From positions 58,704 to 122,703 of the forward strand of contig CAZSBB010000015.1 in assembly GCA_964605235.1 (NCBI GenBank): 64,000 nucleotides of DNA. The letters are read 5' to 3'. Source of the stretch: CAZSBB01 sp964605235 (lineage in GTDB: Bacteria; Planctomycetota; Phycisphaerae; Phycisphaerales; Phycisphaeraceae). This document shows, one piece after another, positions 34,225-43,089 of this stretch (position 1 is its first letter; each line of letters begins with the position of its first letter). The notes beneath the pieces were generated by a model. That model was given only the letters and a program-made list of their open reading frames with translations. It made no database searches and was not told where the DNA came from. The translations under genes and the position numbers were made by a program.

Positions 34225-34974
34225 TTACTGATCCAGCGCCGCCAGCGCCTCATCGGGGACGTCGAAGTTGGCGTAGACCTTCTGCACGTCGTCGTGGTCT
34301 TCGAGGTTGTCGACCAGGTTCAGCAGCTTCTGGGCGGCGTCACCGGTGAGGTTGACGTAGGTGCTGGGCAGTTTGGTGACGCCGGCGGAATCGGCTTTGA
34401 TGCCGGCCTTTTCCAGGGCTTCGCGCAGGGACATGAAATCGCTGGGGTCGCAGAGCACTTCCCAGGCTTCGCCATCGTCGACGATGTCCTCGGCGCCGGC
34501 TTCCAGGGCGACGGTCATGAGCTGATCTTCGCTGACCGCGGACTTGCTGATGAGGATCTGACCCTTGCCGGTGAAGAGGTACGCCACGCAGCCGGAGGAG
34601 CCCAGGGAGCCGCCGCCGCGCTCGAAGACCTTGCGGATTTCGCCGGCGGTGCGGTTGCGATTGTCGGTGAGGATGTCGATGAGGATCGCCACGCCGTGCG
34701 GGCCGTAGCCTTCGTAGACGGCTTCTTCATAGTTGGCGTCGTCGCCGGTGCCGGTGCCCTTGCGGATGGCGTTCTCGATGGTGTCCTTGGGCATGTTGGC
34801 GGCTTTGGCTTCGTCGATGGCGTAGCGCAAAGTCAGGTTGGCGGCCGGGTCACCCCCGCCGGCTTTGGCGGCAACGATGATGGCGCGCGAGCATTTGCTC
34901 CACACCTTGCTGCGCTTGGCGTCCTGACGACCCTTGCGATGCTTGATATTGGCCCACTTGCTATGGCCGGCCAT
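34225..34974 (-). CDS. YebC/PmpR family regulatory protein
   Basis: 249 aa, the standard length. Starts MAGHSKWANIKHRKGRQD, the family hallmark, followed by the three-domain fold with GPHGVAILIDILTDNRNRTA (about 92-111) and the SLGSSGCVAYLF segment (about 122-133). YebC proteins act as DNA-binding regulators or translation-related factors depending on the organism. The ATG at 34974 is supported by the conserved start. A TATAAT box on the minus strand lies 50 bp upstream. ruvC, its frequent neighbour elsewhere, is not here. Confidence 0.95.
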   Translation of the reverse strand: MAGHSKWANIKHRKGRQDAKRSKVWSKCSRAIIVAAKAGGGDPAANLTLRYAIDEAKAANMPKDTIENAIRKGTGTGDDANYEEAVYEGYGPHGVAILIDILTDNRNRTAGEIRKVFERGGGSLGSSGCVAYLFTGKGQILISKSAVSEDQLMTVALEAGAEDIVDDGEAWEVLCDPSDFMSLREALEKAGIKADSAGVTKLPSTYVNLTGDAAQKLLNLVDNLEDHDDVQKVYANFDVPDEALAALDQ

Positions 34975-35024
34975 AGGCGATCTCCAACACAGATAGAGGT
35001 TTGGCGACTGGCGTCGAGCCAATC

Positions 35025-35030
35025 ATTATA
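35025..35030 (-). promoter_or_regulatory. -10 box of the yebC-like gene
   Basis: Perfect TATAAT on the minus strand, 50 bp upstream of the start codon. No consensus -35 at the expected distance. Confidence 0.5.
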
Positions 35031-35118
35031 GCAGGGGACCGGCAGAACCCGGACGGGGGTAGCTTGGGAAGCCTGCCGGGGAGCTTCCCAGGGAACTTGG
35101 GGGAACTTCCGGGGGGGG

Positions 35119-35748
35119 TTAGCCGGCGGCTCGGCCGGGGAAGAGCGGGTCCACCACGCCAGCCTGGGCGAAGGCTTTTTTGCGGCGGGCGCAGCCGGGG
35201 CACAGCCCGCATTGCCGATCCTGATGCATATCGCAGGACCACGCCAGTTCCCAGGGCACATCCAGATGGGCGCCCAGTTCGATGAGCTGTTTGTCGGTCA
35301 GTTCCAGCAGCGGCATGGCGATGTGGGGGGGATGCTCATGGTCCAGGGCTGCGAGATGTTCCGCCAGCAGCGCCTGCTCAGCGGCCTTGGCGACCTGCGG
35401 ATGGTCGGCATTGACCTGCACCGGCCAGACCACCTGCGTCGCCTGCCACGCCAGGGCATGGGTCAGGCCGAGCATGAGCAGCCGCGGACGCACCAGCGTG
35501 GCGGCGGGCTCGGACCCCGGCTCCGCGTTGGGCCGCAGTTGCAGCGTGGGCACTTCCACATGCCGGGTGATGCCAAAGTGATGCGCCTGCTTGCGGGCAT
35601 GGTCTGCCCGCGTGGCGCCGCCGGGCTTGCCATCGCGTAAATGCAGCACCGCCAGCGTGGCCGGATCGTGATCGGTCAGCACCGACGCCAACCCCACCAG
35701 ACAGCGCAACCCCCCGCTGTGCAGAATGACCATATCGCAGCGCGGCAT
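35119..35748 (-). CDS. QueC-like protein with degenerate ATP motif
   Basis: 209 aa, related to 7-cyano-7-deazaguanine synthase (QueC), an ATP-dependent enzyme of queuosine synthesis. The C-terminal zinc site is intact, with Cys172, Cys180, Cys183 and Cys186 in SCDMHQDRQCGLCPGC. The N-terminal PP-loop, normally SGGxDS, reads SGGLRC (residues 11-16): the Asp and Ser are replaced by Arg and Cys. A classical adenylating activity is therefore doubtful; it may have a changed function or be decaying. No queD, queE or queF is adjacent. The stop is followed by a C-run. Confidence 0.82.
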   Translation of the reverse strand: MPRCDMVILHSGGLRCLVGLASVLTDHDPATLAVLHLRDGKPGGATRADHARKQAHHFGITRHVEVPTLQLRPNAEPGSEPAATLVRPRLLMLGLTHALAWQATQVVWPVQVNADHPQVAKAAEQALLAEHLAALDHEHPPHIAMPLLELTDKQLIELGAHLDVPWELAWSCDMHQDRQCGLCPGCARRKKAFAQAGVVDPLFPGRAAG

Positions 35749-35791
35749 GTCTGAGTTATCGGCACTTCATCGCGTGGAAATGCAGAAGAGG

Positions 35792-36006
35792 TTTTGCCAC
35801 GGATGAACACGGATAAAGCATGAGAGAGATAAAGACAGGGATGAAGAGAAATGCAGTTGAGCGTCTGCAGACACAGCCGGATATTCGGGTATTCAATGAG
35901 TCATGAAGCTGATGTGACCACTGTTCAGCAAGTCCACCTAAAACTTCAATTCCTATCTGTGATCATCTCTCTCCATCTTCATCAGTGTTCATCTGTGGCA
36001 AAAAAA
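35792..36006. repeat. paired-arm intergenic repeat, copy G (full)
   Basis: Left arm 35792-35820 (TTTTGCCACGGATGAACACG) and right arm 35974-36006 (ending CATCTGTGGCAAAAAAA). The interior of about 150 bp is not related to that of A, B or F. It fills the gap between the ceramidase-like gene and the QueC-like gene. Confidence 0.88.
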
Positions 36007-36011
36007 TCAGC

Positions 36012-37298
36012 TCACGCTGGACCGACCAGCCCCTCGACCGCCGCAGCGATGCGGTCTTCCACGTCGGGGGTGAACGGGCCGGGCAGGGCGTACTCGTGCA
36101 TGCCGTCGGTGCCTTCGTAGTATCCTTCCAGACGGACGCGCCGGCTGGGGATGTACGCCAGCAGTTCGTTGCAGTAGCCGGCGACCCAGGTGCTGCCGAA
36201 GCCCCATTGCTGTTTGAAGCGATACGCGTAATCAGCGACCGTTTCGCCGGTTAAAGCAATCAGCCGCAGGCCAGCCCCCAGTTGCCAGACCTGCACGGGG
36301 TAGTCCACAGTCGCGGGCAGGGCGCCGTCGCGGTCGATCTGGGCGAGCAGGTGGTCAAGGCTGCGCTGGGCGATGCCGGGCTCGTCGGGCCGCAGGGCGA
36401 GCAGGTCCGCCTTGCCGGGGGGGCCCTCGAACGCCAGTTCCGCGAGGGTGAACGTGGTGCGCAGGTGCGGATCGAGCGGCGTCATGGCATGGCGCAGCAC
36501 ATCGGCGACCGCGTGGGCGAGGATTTGGCCATACATCGCGCCCAGCCCCGACCGATGGCGCGGCAGCGGGTTGGCGTCGGCGCCGCAGCCGGCGAGAAAG
36601 ACGCTGTGGGTGTCGGGGAACAATTGTCGCAGCGCGAGCTGGGCGTAGCCGGCGTAGTCGCCGTTGACTTTGCCGGTGCTTTCGCAGGTGGTGTGACAAG
36701 CGTAACCGAACATGAGGCCGCGGAGTTGGCCGTCGGGGCTGTCGATGCGGAGGACCGGGACATCCTGATCGACCACGCAAGGCAGCCGGCGGTCATCGCG
36801 GTGCCGCCGGCGATTGACCGCGATCCCCGCGCTGCCGACGCCGAAGCTCAGTTTCGCGGGGGCGAGGTTCGCCAGGGCTGCGCGTCCTGCCTGCACGATG
36901 CGGGGGATGAGCGCGCGGGTGTAGCGGTCGATGACTTCGTGCTCGGAAGCGGGCAGATCGAAGTACAGCGGCAGCAGGCCCGTCAGCGCGGGGCCGGAGT
37001 GGTTGTGGGAATAGTTGAAGATGACCTGCGCGCGTTTGAGCCCCAGTTCGTGCTGCAGCGCGTCGGTGATTTCGATCGCCAGTTCTTTGCCAAAGCCCAG
37101 CAGATCGGTTCCCAGAATCAGCCCCTGTTGGCCGGCGGCATCCTGCAGCGCCAGGGCATTGACGTAGATGGGGCAGTCCACCCCGGCGGAAGGCTGGGTC
37201 CGAAAACCCCAGCCGTGCAGCCAGATCGGTTCAACTGGGGTGATGTCGACCCGCGCCAGCCCGGCGCGCCAGCAGGGGACGGTGGTGGGTTGCGTCAT
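36012..37298 (-). CDS. neutral/alkaline ceramidase N-terminal-domain-like protein
   Basis: 428 aa. Matches the metal-site part of neutral ceramidases found in many Planctomycetota proteins: AGLARVDITPVEPIWLHGW near the start, then FNYSHNHSGPA (about 101-111, zinc histidines), YACHTTCESTGKVNGDYAGY (about 206-225) and an AGCGADANPLPRH segment (about 245-257). The immunoglobulin-like C-terminal domain of true ceramidases is absent, and no signal peptide is seen. True ceramide hydrolysis is therefore uncertain. The ATG at 37298 was preferred; a longer frame lacks support. Confidence 0.82.
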   Translation of the reverse strand: MTQPTTVPCWRAGLARVDITPVEPIWLHGWGFRTQPSAGVDCPIYVNALALQDAAGQQGLILGTDLLGFGKELAIEITDALQHELGLKRAQVIFNYSHNHSGPALTGLLPLYFDLPASEHEVIDRYTRALIPRIVQAGRAALANLAPAKLSFGVGSAGIAVNRRRHRDDRRLPCVVDQDVPVLRIDSPDGQLRGLMFGYACHTTCESTGKVNGDYAGYAQLALRQLFPDTHSVFLAGCGADANPLPRHRSGLGAMYGQILAHAVADVLRHAMTPLDPHLRTTFTLAELAFEGPPGKADLLALRPDEPGIAQRSLDHLLAQIDRDGALPATVDYPVQVWQLGAGLRLIALTGETVADYAYRFKQQWGFGSTWVAGYCNELLAYIPSRRVRLEGYYEGTDGMHEYALPGPFTPDVEDRIAAAVEGLVGPA

Positions 37299-37513
37299 GG
37301 GCGTGCTCCAGGGGGATGAGACTTGTGCGGCGATGATACCGCCCCGGCATCCGCTGAACCCCCTGACGGGTTGATCCTGCAATGGCTTATTGGTCCATGA
37401 TGATTTTCCGATAGCCGGACCGGTGGGACTGAATTGACCGGCGGATTGCGCCGAAATGAATGATGTCGGAAGGTGGCATCCGTACGCACTCAGGTGGGGA
37501 GATCGATAAGGGC

Positions 37514-39193
37514 ATGTCGGACCAGCTCTTTTCAGAAGAGGTTCCGCTGAACGATCTGGATGATACGGAATTGCTTCCGGCTCCAGAGGAGTTCAGACCC
37601 CCGGCCGCCAGCGCGACCAAAAGCGATGCTTCGCCCGAAGCGCGCCGCGAAGAACTCATCCGCCAAACCCTGCTGCGCCTGGGCCCGGCGGTGGTGCGGC
37701 CCAGCTCCATCTTCGCCCTCATGGACGTCAACCCCCGCGACACCGAACAGGTGCTCGCGGTCATCAAACGCAGCCCCGGTCTGGCGGCACGCATCCTGAG
37801 CGTCATCAACTCCGCGGCGTTCGGCATGACCCGCCAGGTCACCTCCATCGACCGCGCCGTCCACCTGCTGGGCGCGACCCGCGCCCGCGCCATCGCGCTC
37901 GCCTACGGCCTGCGCGTGCTGACCGATCGCTCCGGTTTGCCCAACGACCTCGCCGACCTGCTGTGGGCCAACAGCCTGCAGAAAGCCGTCGCCGCCCGCC
38001 GCTTCTGCCTTGCCGTCGATGAACAGTTCGCCGAGAGCGCCTACAGCCTGGGACTCATTCAGGACATCGGCCTGGCGATGCTCATGTCCGTCGACGTCGA
38101 CTTCTACCGCCAGCACATGCGCCATGGACCGCTCAATGAGTCCTGGTGCGCCATCGAACGCGAACGCTTCGGCTTCGACCATGCGTCCATCGGCCAGGGC
38201 CTGCTCAACGAATGGAGCGCCTCGCGCCAGGTGCAGGACGCCATCCTCAACCACCATCGCCCGCCCACCGACAAACTCAATAAACAATCCAGCACCCTCG
38301 ACCTGTCCGTCTTCTTCGCCAGTTTGCTCCCGCATCTCGAAGAAGAGCCCGGCGCCGAGCAGATGGAGTGGTTGCAGGCCATTCACGCCCGTTTCCTCAG
38401 CCGCACTTACACCACGCCCGAGCAGTTCATGCGCGCCGTGTTTCAGGATGTGCGCCAACTGCGCGACCAGGAAGCCCAGATCGCCGCCAACGAAGCGCTC
38501 ATGCGCAAGCTGGTCAATCAGGTCACCGCTTCCACCATCGCCATCACCGCCAAGCTCTGCAAGCTTGAACAGGACATCGACCAGCAACGTCAGGGCATCA
38601 CCGACCTGAAGTTCCAGGCGTTCACCGATCCGCTGACCAAAGTGCTCAATCGGCGCGGCTTCACCCAGCTCGCCGAACGCCGGCTCGACCTTGCCGCCGA
38701 GCAGCAACTGGGCGTCTGCGTCATGCTCGGCGACCTCGACGATTTCAAAAAGATCAACGACACCCATGGCCACGACGTGGGCGATCTCGTCCTGCGCGGC
38801 CTGGCGCGGGTCATGCGCCATCACATCAGCCGCAATGACCTGATCGGTCGGCTCGGGGGCGACGAGTTCGCCATCCTCGTCACCGATGTCAATCAGCAGC
38901 ACGCCATGGAAACCGCCCGCGCCGTCTGCGACGCCATCGAAGGCAAGAAGCTGCGCGTCCGCGATGACCTGCACATCGAAGCTCACTTCAGCCTCGGCGC
39001 GATCTTCTGCCCCGGCACGAACGATCCCTATTCCATCGACAATCTGCTCAACCTCGCCGATCAGGCGATGTACGACCGCAAACGCAACGGCAAGCATGGC
39101 CTGACCTTCACCGCCACCTGCTGCAACGCCGCCGACAGCGCCAACCCCCGCCCCATCACCCGCCGCAACATCCGCACCGACCAGACCCGCTGA
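37514..39193 (+). CDS. HDOD-GGDEF protein, probable diguanylate cyclase
   Basis: 559 aa. An HDOD domain (about 50-250) is followed by a helical linker (320-365) and a GGDEF domain (370-530) with intact active site GRLGGDEF (GGDEF at 448-452). The RxxD inhibitory site is not present: the residue at its Arg position is Ser439. It should make cyclic di-GMP in the cytoplasm, gated by the HDOD domain. The exopolysaccharide genes start 0.8 kb downstream, so control of that polymer by c-di-GMP is plausible. The ATG at 37514 was chosen as the first start giving a protein-like N-terminus. Confidence 0.93.
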   Translation: MSDQLFSEEVPLNDLDDTELLPAPEEFRPPAASATKSDASPEARREELIRQTLLRLGPAVVRPSSIFALMDVNPRDTEQVLAVIKRSPGLAARILSVINSAAFGMTRQVTSIDRAVHLLGATRARAIALAYGLRVLTDRSGLPNDLADLLWANSLQKAVAARRFCLAVDEQFAESAYSLGLIQDIGLAMLMSVDVDFYRQHMRHGPLNESWCAIERERFGFDHASIGQGLLNEWSASRQVQDAILNHHRPPTDKLNKQSSTLDLSVFFASLLPHLEEEPGAEQMEWLQAIHARFLSRTYTTPEQFMRAVFQDVRQLRDQEAQIAANEALMRKLVNQVTASTIAITAKLCKLEQDIDQQRQGITDLKFQAFTDPLTKVLNRRGFTQLAERRLDLAAEQQLGVCVMLGDLDDFKKINDTHGHDVGDLVLRGLARVMRHHISRNDLIGRLGGDEFAILVTDVNQQHAMETARAVCDAIEGKKLRVRDDLHIEAHFSLGAIFCPGTNDPYSIDNLLNLADQAMYDRKRNGKHGLTFTATCCNAADSANPRPITRRNIRTDQTR

Positions 39194-39208
39194 CGACCTT
39201 GCCCCCAA

Positions 39209-39237
39209 GCTGCGGATGAGCGCAGCGAATCCGGGGA
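39209..39237 (+). repeat. 30-bp dispersed repeat, copy 6
   Basis: Copy (GCTGCGGATGAGCGCAGCGA then ATCCGGGGA) 15 bp after the HDOD-GGDEF stop. Confidence 0.82.
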
Positions 39238-39307
39238 TCGCCGCCCAGGGACGCCACCCCAATCCGAAGGTAACATCCGGTCGCCCCCCCACGCCCCCGC
39301 TTTGGGT

Positions 39308-39313
39308 TATATT
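39308..39313 (+). promoter_or_regulatory. candidate -10 box of the PrcB-like gene
   Basis: TATATT, about 30 bases before the ATG, with an AGG-type Shine-Dalgarno in between. Confidence 0.4.
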
Positions 39314-39344
39314 GACGACGCCCCAATTCCATCGGAGGTCGGAC

Positions 39345-39827
39345 ATGTTGCGATTGCTCGGCGTGCCCCTGCTTGCCCTGCTGCTCGGCTCCCTGGTCGC
39401 CTGCCAGAGCGATGGCACAACCATCCACACCGGCCAGGGCGGCGCCACCCCCGAGCCGGTCGCCATCATCGCCACGCAAACCGGCGACGACCCGGGCCTC
39501 ACCAGTCCCACCGTCGTCCTGCTCAACAGTGCCGAAGAACTCGCCGCCCTGGGCGCCACCACCGCGCCGGGGCTGGCGGTCGACTTCAAATCTCAGTCCG
39601 TCCTGCTGGTGGCGGTTGGACGCCAGAACACCGGCGGCTACTGGGCGCGCATCGACGGCGTGCAACAAGCCGGCCGCACCCTCTACCTGCAGGCCACCGT
39701 CAACCGCCCCGCTTCCTTCCAGCCTGTCACCGCCGCCATCAGCCACGCCTACGCCGCCGCGGTCATCGCCAAGACCAAAGCCCATCTGATCCCGGAAATC
39801 CAGTCCGTCGAAGGCCAGATGCCGTAA
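39345..39827 (+). CDS. PrcB C-terminal-domain-like lipoprotein
   Basis: 160 aa. Lipoprotein signal with hydrophobic core LLGVPLLALLLGSL and lipobox LVAC (Cys20), so it should be anchored in the cell envelope. The mature part has the small beta-rich fold with the motif SVLLVAVGRQNTGGYWARID (about residues 85-104), typical of PrcB C-terminal domains, which bind protease PrtP in Treponema. No protease gene is nearby. CGGAGG precedes the ATG at 39345 with 6-base spacing. Function unknown beyond envelope location. Confidence 0.78.
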   Translation: MLRLLGVPLLALLLGSLVACQSDGTTIHTGQGGATPEPVAIIATQTGDDPGLTSPTVVLLNSAEELAALGATTAPGLAVDFKSQSVLLVAVGRQNTGGYWARIDGVQQAGRTLYLQATVNRPASFQPVTAAISHAYAAAVIAKTKAHLIPEIQSVEGQMP

Positions 39828-40007
39828 CCCGACGATGGTTCCACCGGCCGCATCAGCCCGCCCCTCCGCCGCGCGCCCGATAACCCGCCGCGCTCCGAAA
39901 ATTGTTTAGCTCCGCGCCCGCGCCGCTCGACCTATTCACCGGGGGCACAGCGCGCTGCGCCCGCTCCCCTTGTGTGTTGGCGTTCACTCCACCACCGGAG
40001 AGCGGCC

Positions 40008-41324
40008 ATGTCCCGTCAGTCATCCGCATCCCGGCGCCCACCGGCCCTGACCGTGGCTCGGCGTCATCGCCTCCGCCTGATCCTCGCCGCCGGCGCCGCC
40101 GCGATCCTCGTCGTCGCCGCCAGCCGCTTCGTCCCCGCCCGCTATGAAGCCCGCCATGTGCTGGACCTGCAACTCCAACCGACGCTGCAACAAGCGCAAA
40201 CCGGCGTCACGGCGCAGCTGACCCAGGAACTGCTCGACATCCTGGCGGTCAACCTCGCGGACCCCGACGCCGCCGCCAGCCTTAATCGCACCCTCGGCGG
40301 CGACGAATGGCCCACCGAACTCACCGGCCAGGTTCACCCCGCCGGCGCCCGCCAACTGGTCATCCGCTGCGTCGCCCCCACGCCTCTGGCGGCGGGTCGG
40401 CAAGTCGAAAAACTCGGCCGGGGTTATTCCCAGCTCCTCGCCCGGGCCAGTGCGGATCTGCTGGATCGGCATCGCGCTGCCGCCATCACGCTCTGCGAGC
40501 AACTGCAACTGGAACTCGCCCAGCTCGCCCAGCAGCAGCGCGAACTGCTCGCCGCCGCGCCCCAGCTCACCGAGGACAACCTGATCAGCGCCCGCCAGCG
40601 CGAACAGCGCCTGGCGCAGGACCATCGCGCCGCCCAGGTGCGCGTGCGCGAACTGGTCGAGCAAACCCCACCCCAACCCCAGCAGCAGCGTGCCAGTGAA
40701 CTGCAGGCCCAGGTCGCTCTGCTGCAGCGCGACTTGCAGGTGCATCGCCAGCAGTGGAATCGCCCGGACGATCACCCGCTGGTGCAGCAGACCCTCGCCC
40801 GGCTCCACGAAACGCAAACCGCGCTGCAACAGGCGCAGGAAGAAGCCCGCGCCGCCGAGGCCCCTGACAGCCCCGCCGCCGTGCATCGCCGCGAGCTGGC
40901 GGCCGCGCAGCAGCAGGCGCAGTCGCTGGGCATCGAGCTGGCGCACACCCGGGCGCTGCTGGAACAGGCGGGCCCCGCGCTGGCGCTGCATCGCGCGGTG
41001 CGCGAATCCGCCCAGCGTTTGCGCAACGCCTCGGCGGGACTGACGCAATTGCAGGAACTGGGCGCCCAGCCGCTGGTGCTGACCCATGTCGTCACCTCCG
41101 CCGCCACCACCCCCCAACTGGTCGCCCCCACGCCCATGCAGGTCGCCCAGGTCGCGGGCGTCATCGCCCTGCTCGCCGCCGCCGGCGTGCTGGCGTTTCT
41201 CCACCGCACCGATCGCACCCTCTGGAGCGCCGACCAGGCGCACAGCGAACTGGACCTGCCCGTGCTGGGCGCGGTCGATCGCATCGCCCCGCCGCGGCGC
41301 GGCCTGACCCTGGCGTGGAACTGA
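40008..41324 (+). CDS. polysaccharide chain-length determinant, Wzz/PEP-CTERM type
   Basis: 438 aa inner-membrane protein that sets polymer length and links to a tyrosine-kinase-like partner. Two membrane helices flank a large periplasmic coiled-coil: TM1 at about 22-40 (LILAAGAAAILVVAASRFV) and TM2 at about 388-408 (VAQVAGVIALLAAAGVLAFL). The coiled coil (about 140-330) is rich in Gln, Glu and Ala. It heads a five-gene exopolysaccharide block of the EpsH1/XrtA type. A GGAG lies upstream of the ATG at 40008. The cytoplasmic tail is short (28 residues). Confidence 0.82.
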   Translation: MSRQSSASRRPPALTVARRHRLRLILAAGAAAILVVAASRFVPARYEARHVLDLQLQPTLQQAQTGVTAQLTQELLDILAVNLADPDAAASLNRTLGGDEWPTELTGQVHPAGARQLVIRCVAPTPLAAGRQVEKLGRGYSQLLARASADLLDRHRAAAITLCEQLQLELAQLAQQQRELLAAAPQLTEDNLISARQREQRLAQDHRAAQVRVRELVEQTPPQPQQQRASELQAQVALLQRDLQVHRQQWNRPDDHPLVQQTLARLHETQTALQQAQEEARAAEAPDSPAAVHRRELAAAQQQAQSLGIELAHTRALLEQAGPALALHRAVRESAQRLRNASAGLTQLQELGAQPLVLTHVVTSAATTPQLVAPTPMQVAQVAGVIALLAAAGVLAFLHRTDRTLWSADQAHSELDLPVLGAVDRIAPPRRGLTLAWN

Positions 41325-41337
41325 AGCGGAGCGCCCG

Positions 41338-42321
41338 ATGTACGAAAGCTTCTTCGGCTTTGAAGTCCCCCCCTTCCACAACACGCCCAATGCGCGCCTG
41401 TTCTTTGAATCCGAGCAACACCGCGAAGCCCTGGCGCAGCTTGAATACGTCGTGCGCAACCGCCGCGGCTTCTCGCTCATCACCGGCGCCATCGGCTGCG
41501 GCAAAACCACCCTCACCCGCGCCCTGATCGGCCGACTGGGTTCGCAGATCCGCACCGCCACCGTCAACAACACCCGCGTGGGCGCTCAGCAACTGCTCAA
41601 GATGGTCTGCGCCGAGCTGCGCGTGGAGCTGCCCCCCAATGCGGACAAAGCCGAGATTCTCACCTGCATCCGCCGCTTCGCCGAGCAGCAGAATCACCTC
41701 GACCGCACCGTGGTGGTCATCATCGACGAAGGCCAGTGCCTGAGCGTCGATTGCTTTGAGGAACTCCGGCTGCTGACCAACCTGGAAAGCGAAACCGAAA
41801 AGCTGGTGCAACTGCTGATCCTCGGCCAGCCGGAGCTGCGCGCGCTGCTCAAGCATCCGCGCTTGGCGCCGTTGACGCAGCGCATCGTGATGATGAGTCA
41901 TCTACAGCCGCTGAGCTTTGACGAGATGATCCGCTACGTCGCGTTCCGGCTGGTGCGCGCCAGCGCCAGCAAACCCAATGTCGATTTTTCCAAAGCGGCG
42001 CTGCGGGCGATTTACGTCCGCTCGCGTGGCGTGCCGCGGGTGGTGAACCTCGTGTGCGACAACGCGCTGCTGGTGGCGTACGCCCGGCAAAGTCGTTTCA
42101 TTGACACCGCCATCGTGCATCGCGCGATCAACAATCTGCTGCCGGATTTCCAGCCGCAGATGCTCGACAGCGACGCTCCGACCATGGGCCGCACGCTGCC
42201 CGACCTCGCCGCGCCCGAGCCCTTGCTCGAAGCCGCCGACGCCGAAGCCAGCGCCCCGGCCGACCCGATTGTGATTGAAGCGAAGTCCGTCCCCAGCAAT
42301 CTGGAGGTGAGTCATGGGTGA
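41338..42321 (+). CDS. ExeA-type AAA ATPase (PEP-CTERM locus secretion ATPase)
   Basis: 327 aa cytoplasmic ATPase. It starts MYESFFGFEVPPFHNTPNAR, the hallmark of this family. Walker A GAIGCGKTT is at residues 50-58 and Walker B VVVIIDEGQ at 125-133. It lies 13 bp after the chain-length gene and overlaps the P-loop gene by 8 bases, the order seen in PEP-CTERM/EpsH1 exopolysaccharide loci. Its role there is not proven; assembly or secretion of the polymer is assumed. Confidence 0.9.
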   Translation: MYESFFGFEVPPFHNTPNARLFFESEQHREALAQLEYVVRNRRGFSLITGAIGCGKTTLTRALIGRLGSQIRTATVNNTRVGAQQLLKMVCAELRVELPPNADKAEILTCIRRFAEQQNHLDRTVVVIIDEGQCLSVDCFEELRLLTNLESETEKLVQLLILGQPELRALLKHPRLAPLTQRIVMMSHLQPLSFDEMIRYVAFRLVRASASKPNVDFSKAALRAIYVRSRGVPRVVNLVCDNALLVAYARQSRFIDTAIVHRAINNLLPDFQPQMLDSDAPTMGRTLPDLAAPEPLLEAADAEASAPADPIVIEAKSVPSNLEVSHG

Positions 42322-43087
42322 CGTATTTGCCGCCCTCCAGCGTCGCGCTGGCCAAGCCGAAGCCATCGCCATCACGCCCGCCAGCACCGAAGCGCCCGCG
42401 CAACTGGTGACGCAGGTGGATCACTCCGACCTGCTCGCCCACGCGCCGCGCCAGGGCGTCGCCGGGTTGCGTTGTGAACCCCCCGCCAGCGCGCTCGAGC
42501 AATACCGGGCGATCCGCTACCAGATTCTCAGCCGCGCCCATGAGCGCCGGCTGCAGACGCATCTGATCGCCAGCGCCCAGCCGCGCGAGGGACGCACGCT
42601 CACCGCGTTGCATCTGGCGCTGGCGTTCAGCGAGCTGCGCAACGGTCGGGCCTTGCTCATCGAAGCCGACCTGCGGCGCCCGGCTTTGGCGCAGCATTTC
42701 GATCGCCCGTTGATGCCCGGACTGTTCGGCTACCTGCGCGGCGAGGTGGAAGACATCGACCAGGCGATCCATCGCACCCGGCACCCCGGCCTGCATGTCA
42801 TGCCCGCCGGCGTACGCGGCTGCAAGGACGCCTCCCAATTCCTCTCCAGCCCGCGCCTCGCCGCAGCGCTGGAGCGCGGCAAGGATTTGTACGACCACGT
42901 CATCATCGACGTGCCCGCTCTGGGGCATGTCGTCGACGCCCTGCTGATCGCCCCTTCGTGCGATCAGGCGCTGCTGGTGGCGCGGCTGCAGCATTCCGCC
43001 ACGCCGCAGGTGCAGCAGGCGCGGCAGCAGTTGGAACAGGTCGGTTGTCCAGTGGCGGGGGTCATCCTCACTCATCGCGAGGGCTAA
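42314..43087 (+). CDS. CpsD/BY-kinase-like P-loop protein with altered Walker A
   Basis: 257 aa, similar to cytoplasmic tyrosine kinases paired with Wzz-type proteins. The Walker A region reads SAQPREGRT (residues 87-95) with Arg94 where the catalytic Lys of GEGKS/T is expected. Walker A' is LLIEADLRRP (114-123), with Glu117 replacing Asp. The Walker B strand is VIIDVP (about 198-203). There is no C-terminal tyrosine cluster. Kinase activity is therefore doubtful, although the fold is kept; a regulatory or assembly role is likely. It overlaps the ATPase gene by 8 bases. Confidence 0.82.
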   Translation: MGDVFAALQRRAGQAEAIAITPASTEAPAQLVTQVDHSDLLAHAPRQGVAGLRCEPPASALEQYRAIRYQILSRAHERRLQTHLIASAQPREGRTLTALHLALAFSELRNGRALLIEADLRRPALAQHFDRPLMPGLFGYLRGEVEDIDQAIHRTRHPGLHVMPAGVRGCKDASQFLSSPRLAAALERGKDLYDHVIIDVPALGHVVDALLIAPSCDQALLVARLQHSATPQVQQARQQLEQVGCPVAGVILTHREG

Positions 43088-43089
43088 CC

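Noticed and set aside
37532..39589. 685-aa open frame on the - strand opposite the HDOD-GGDEF gene
   Set aside because: Antisense shadow caused by high GC; no ribosome-binding site or domain, while the + strand has complete HDOD and GGDEF domains.
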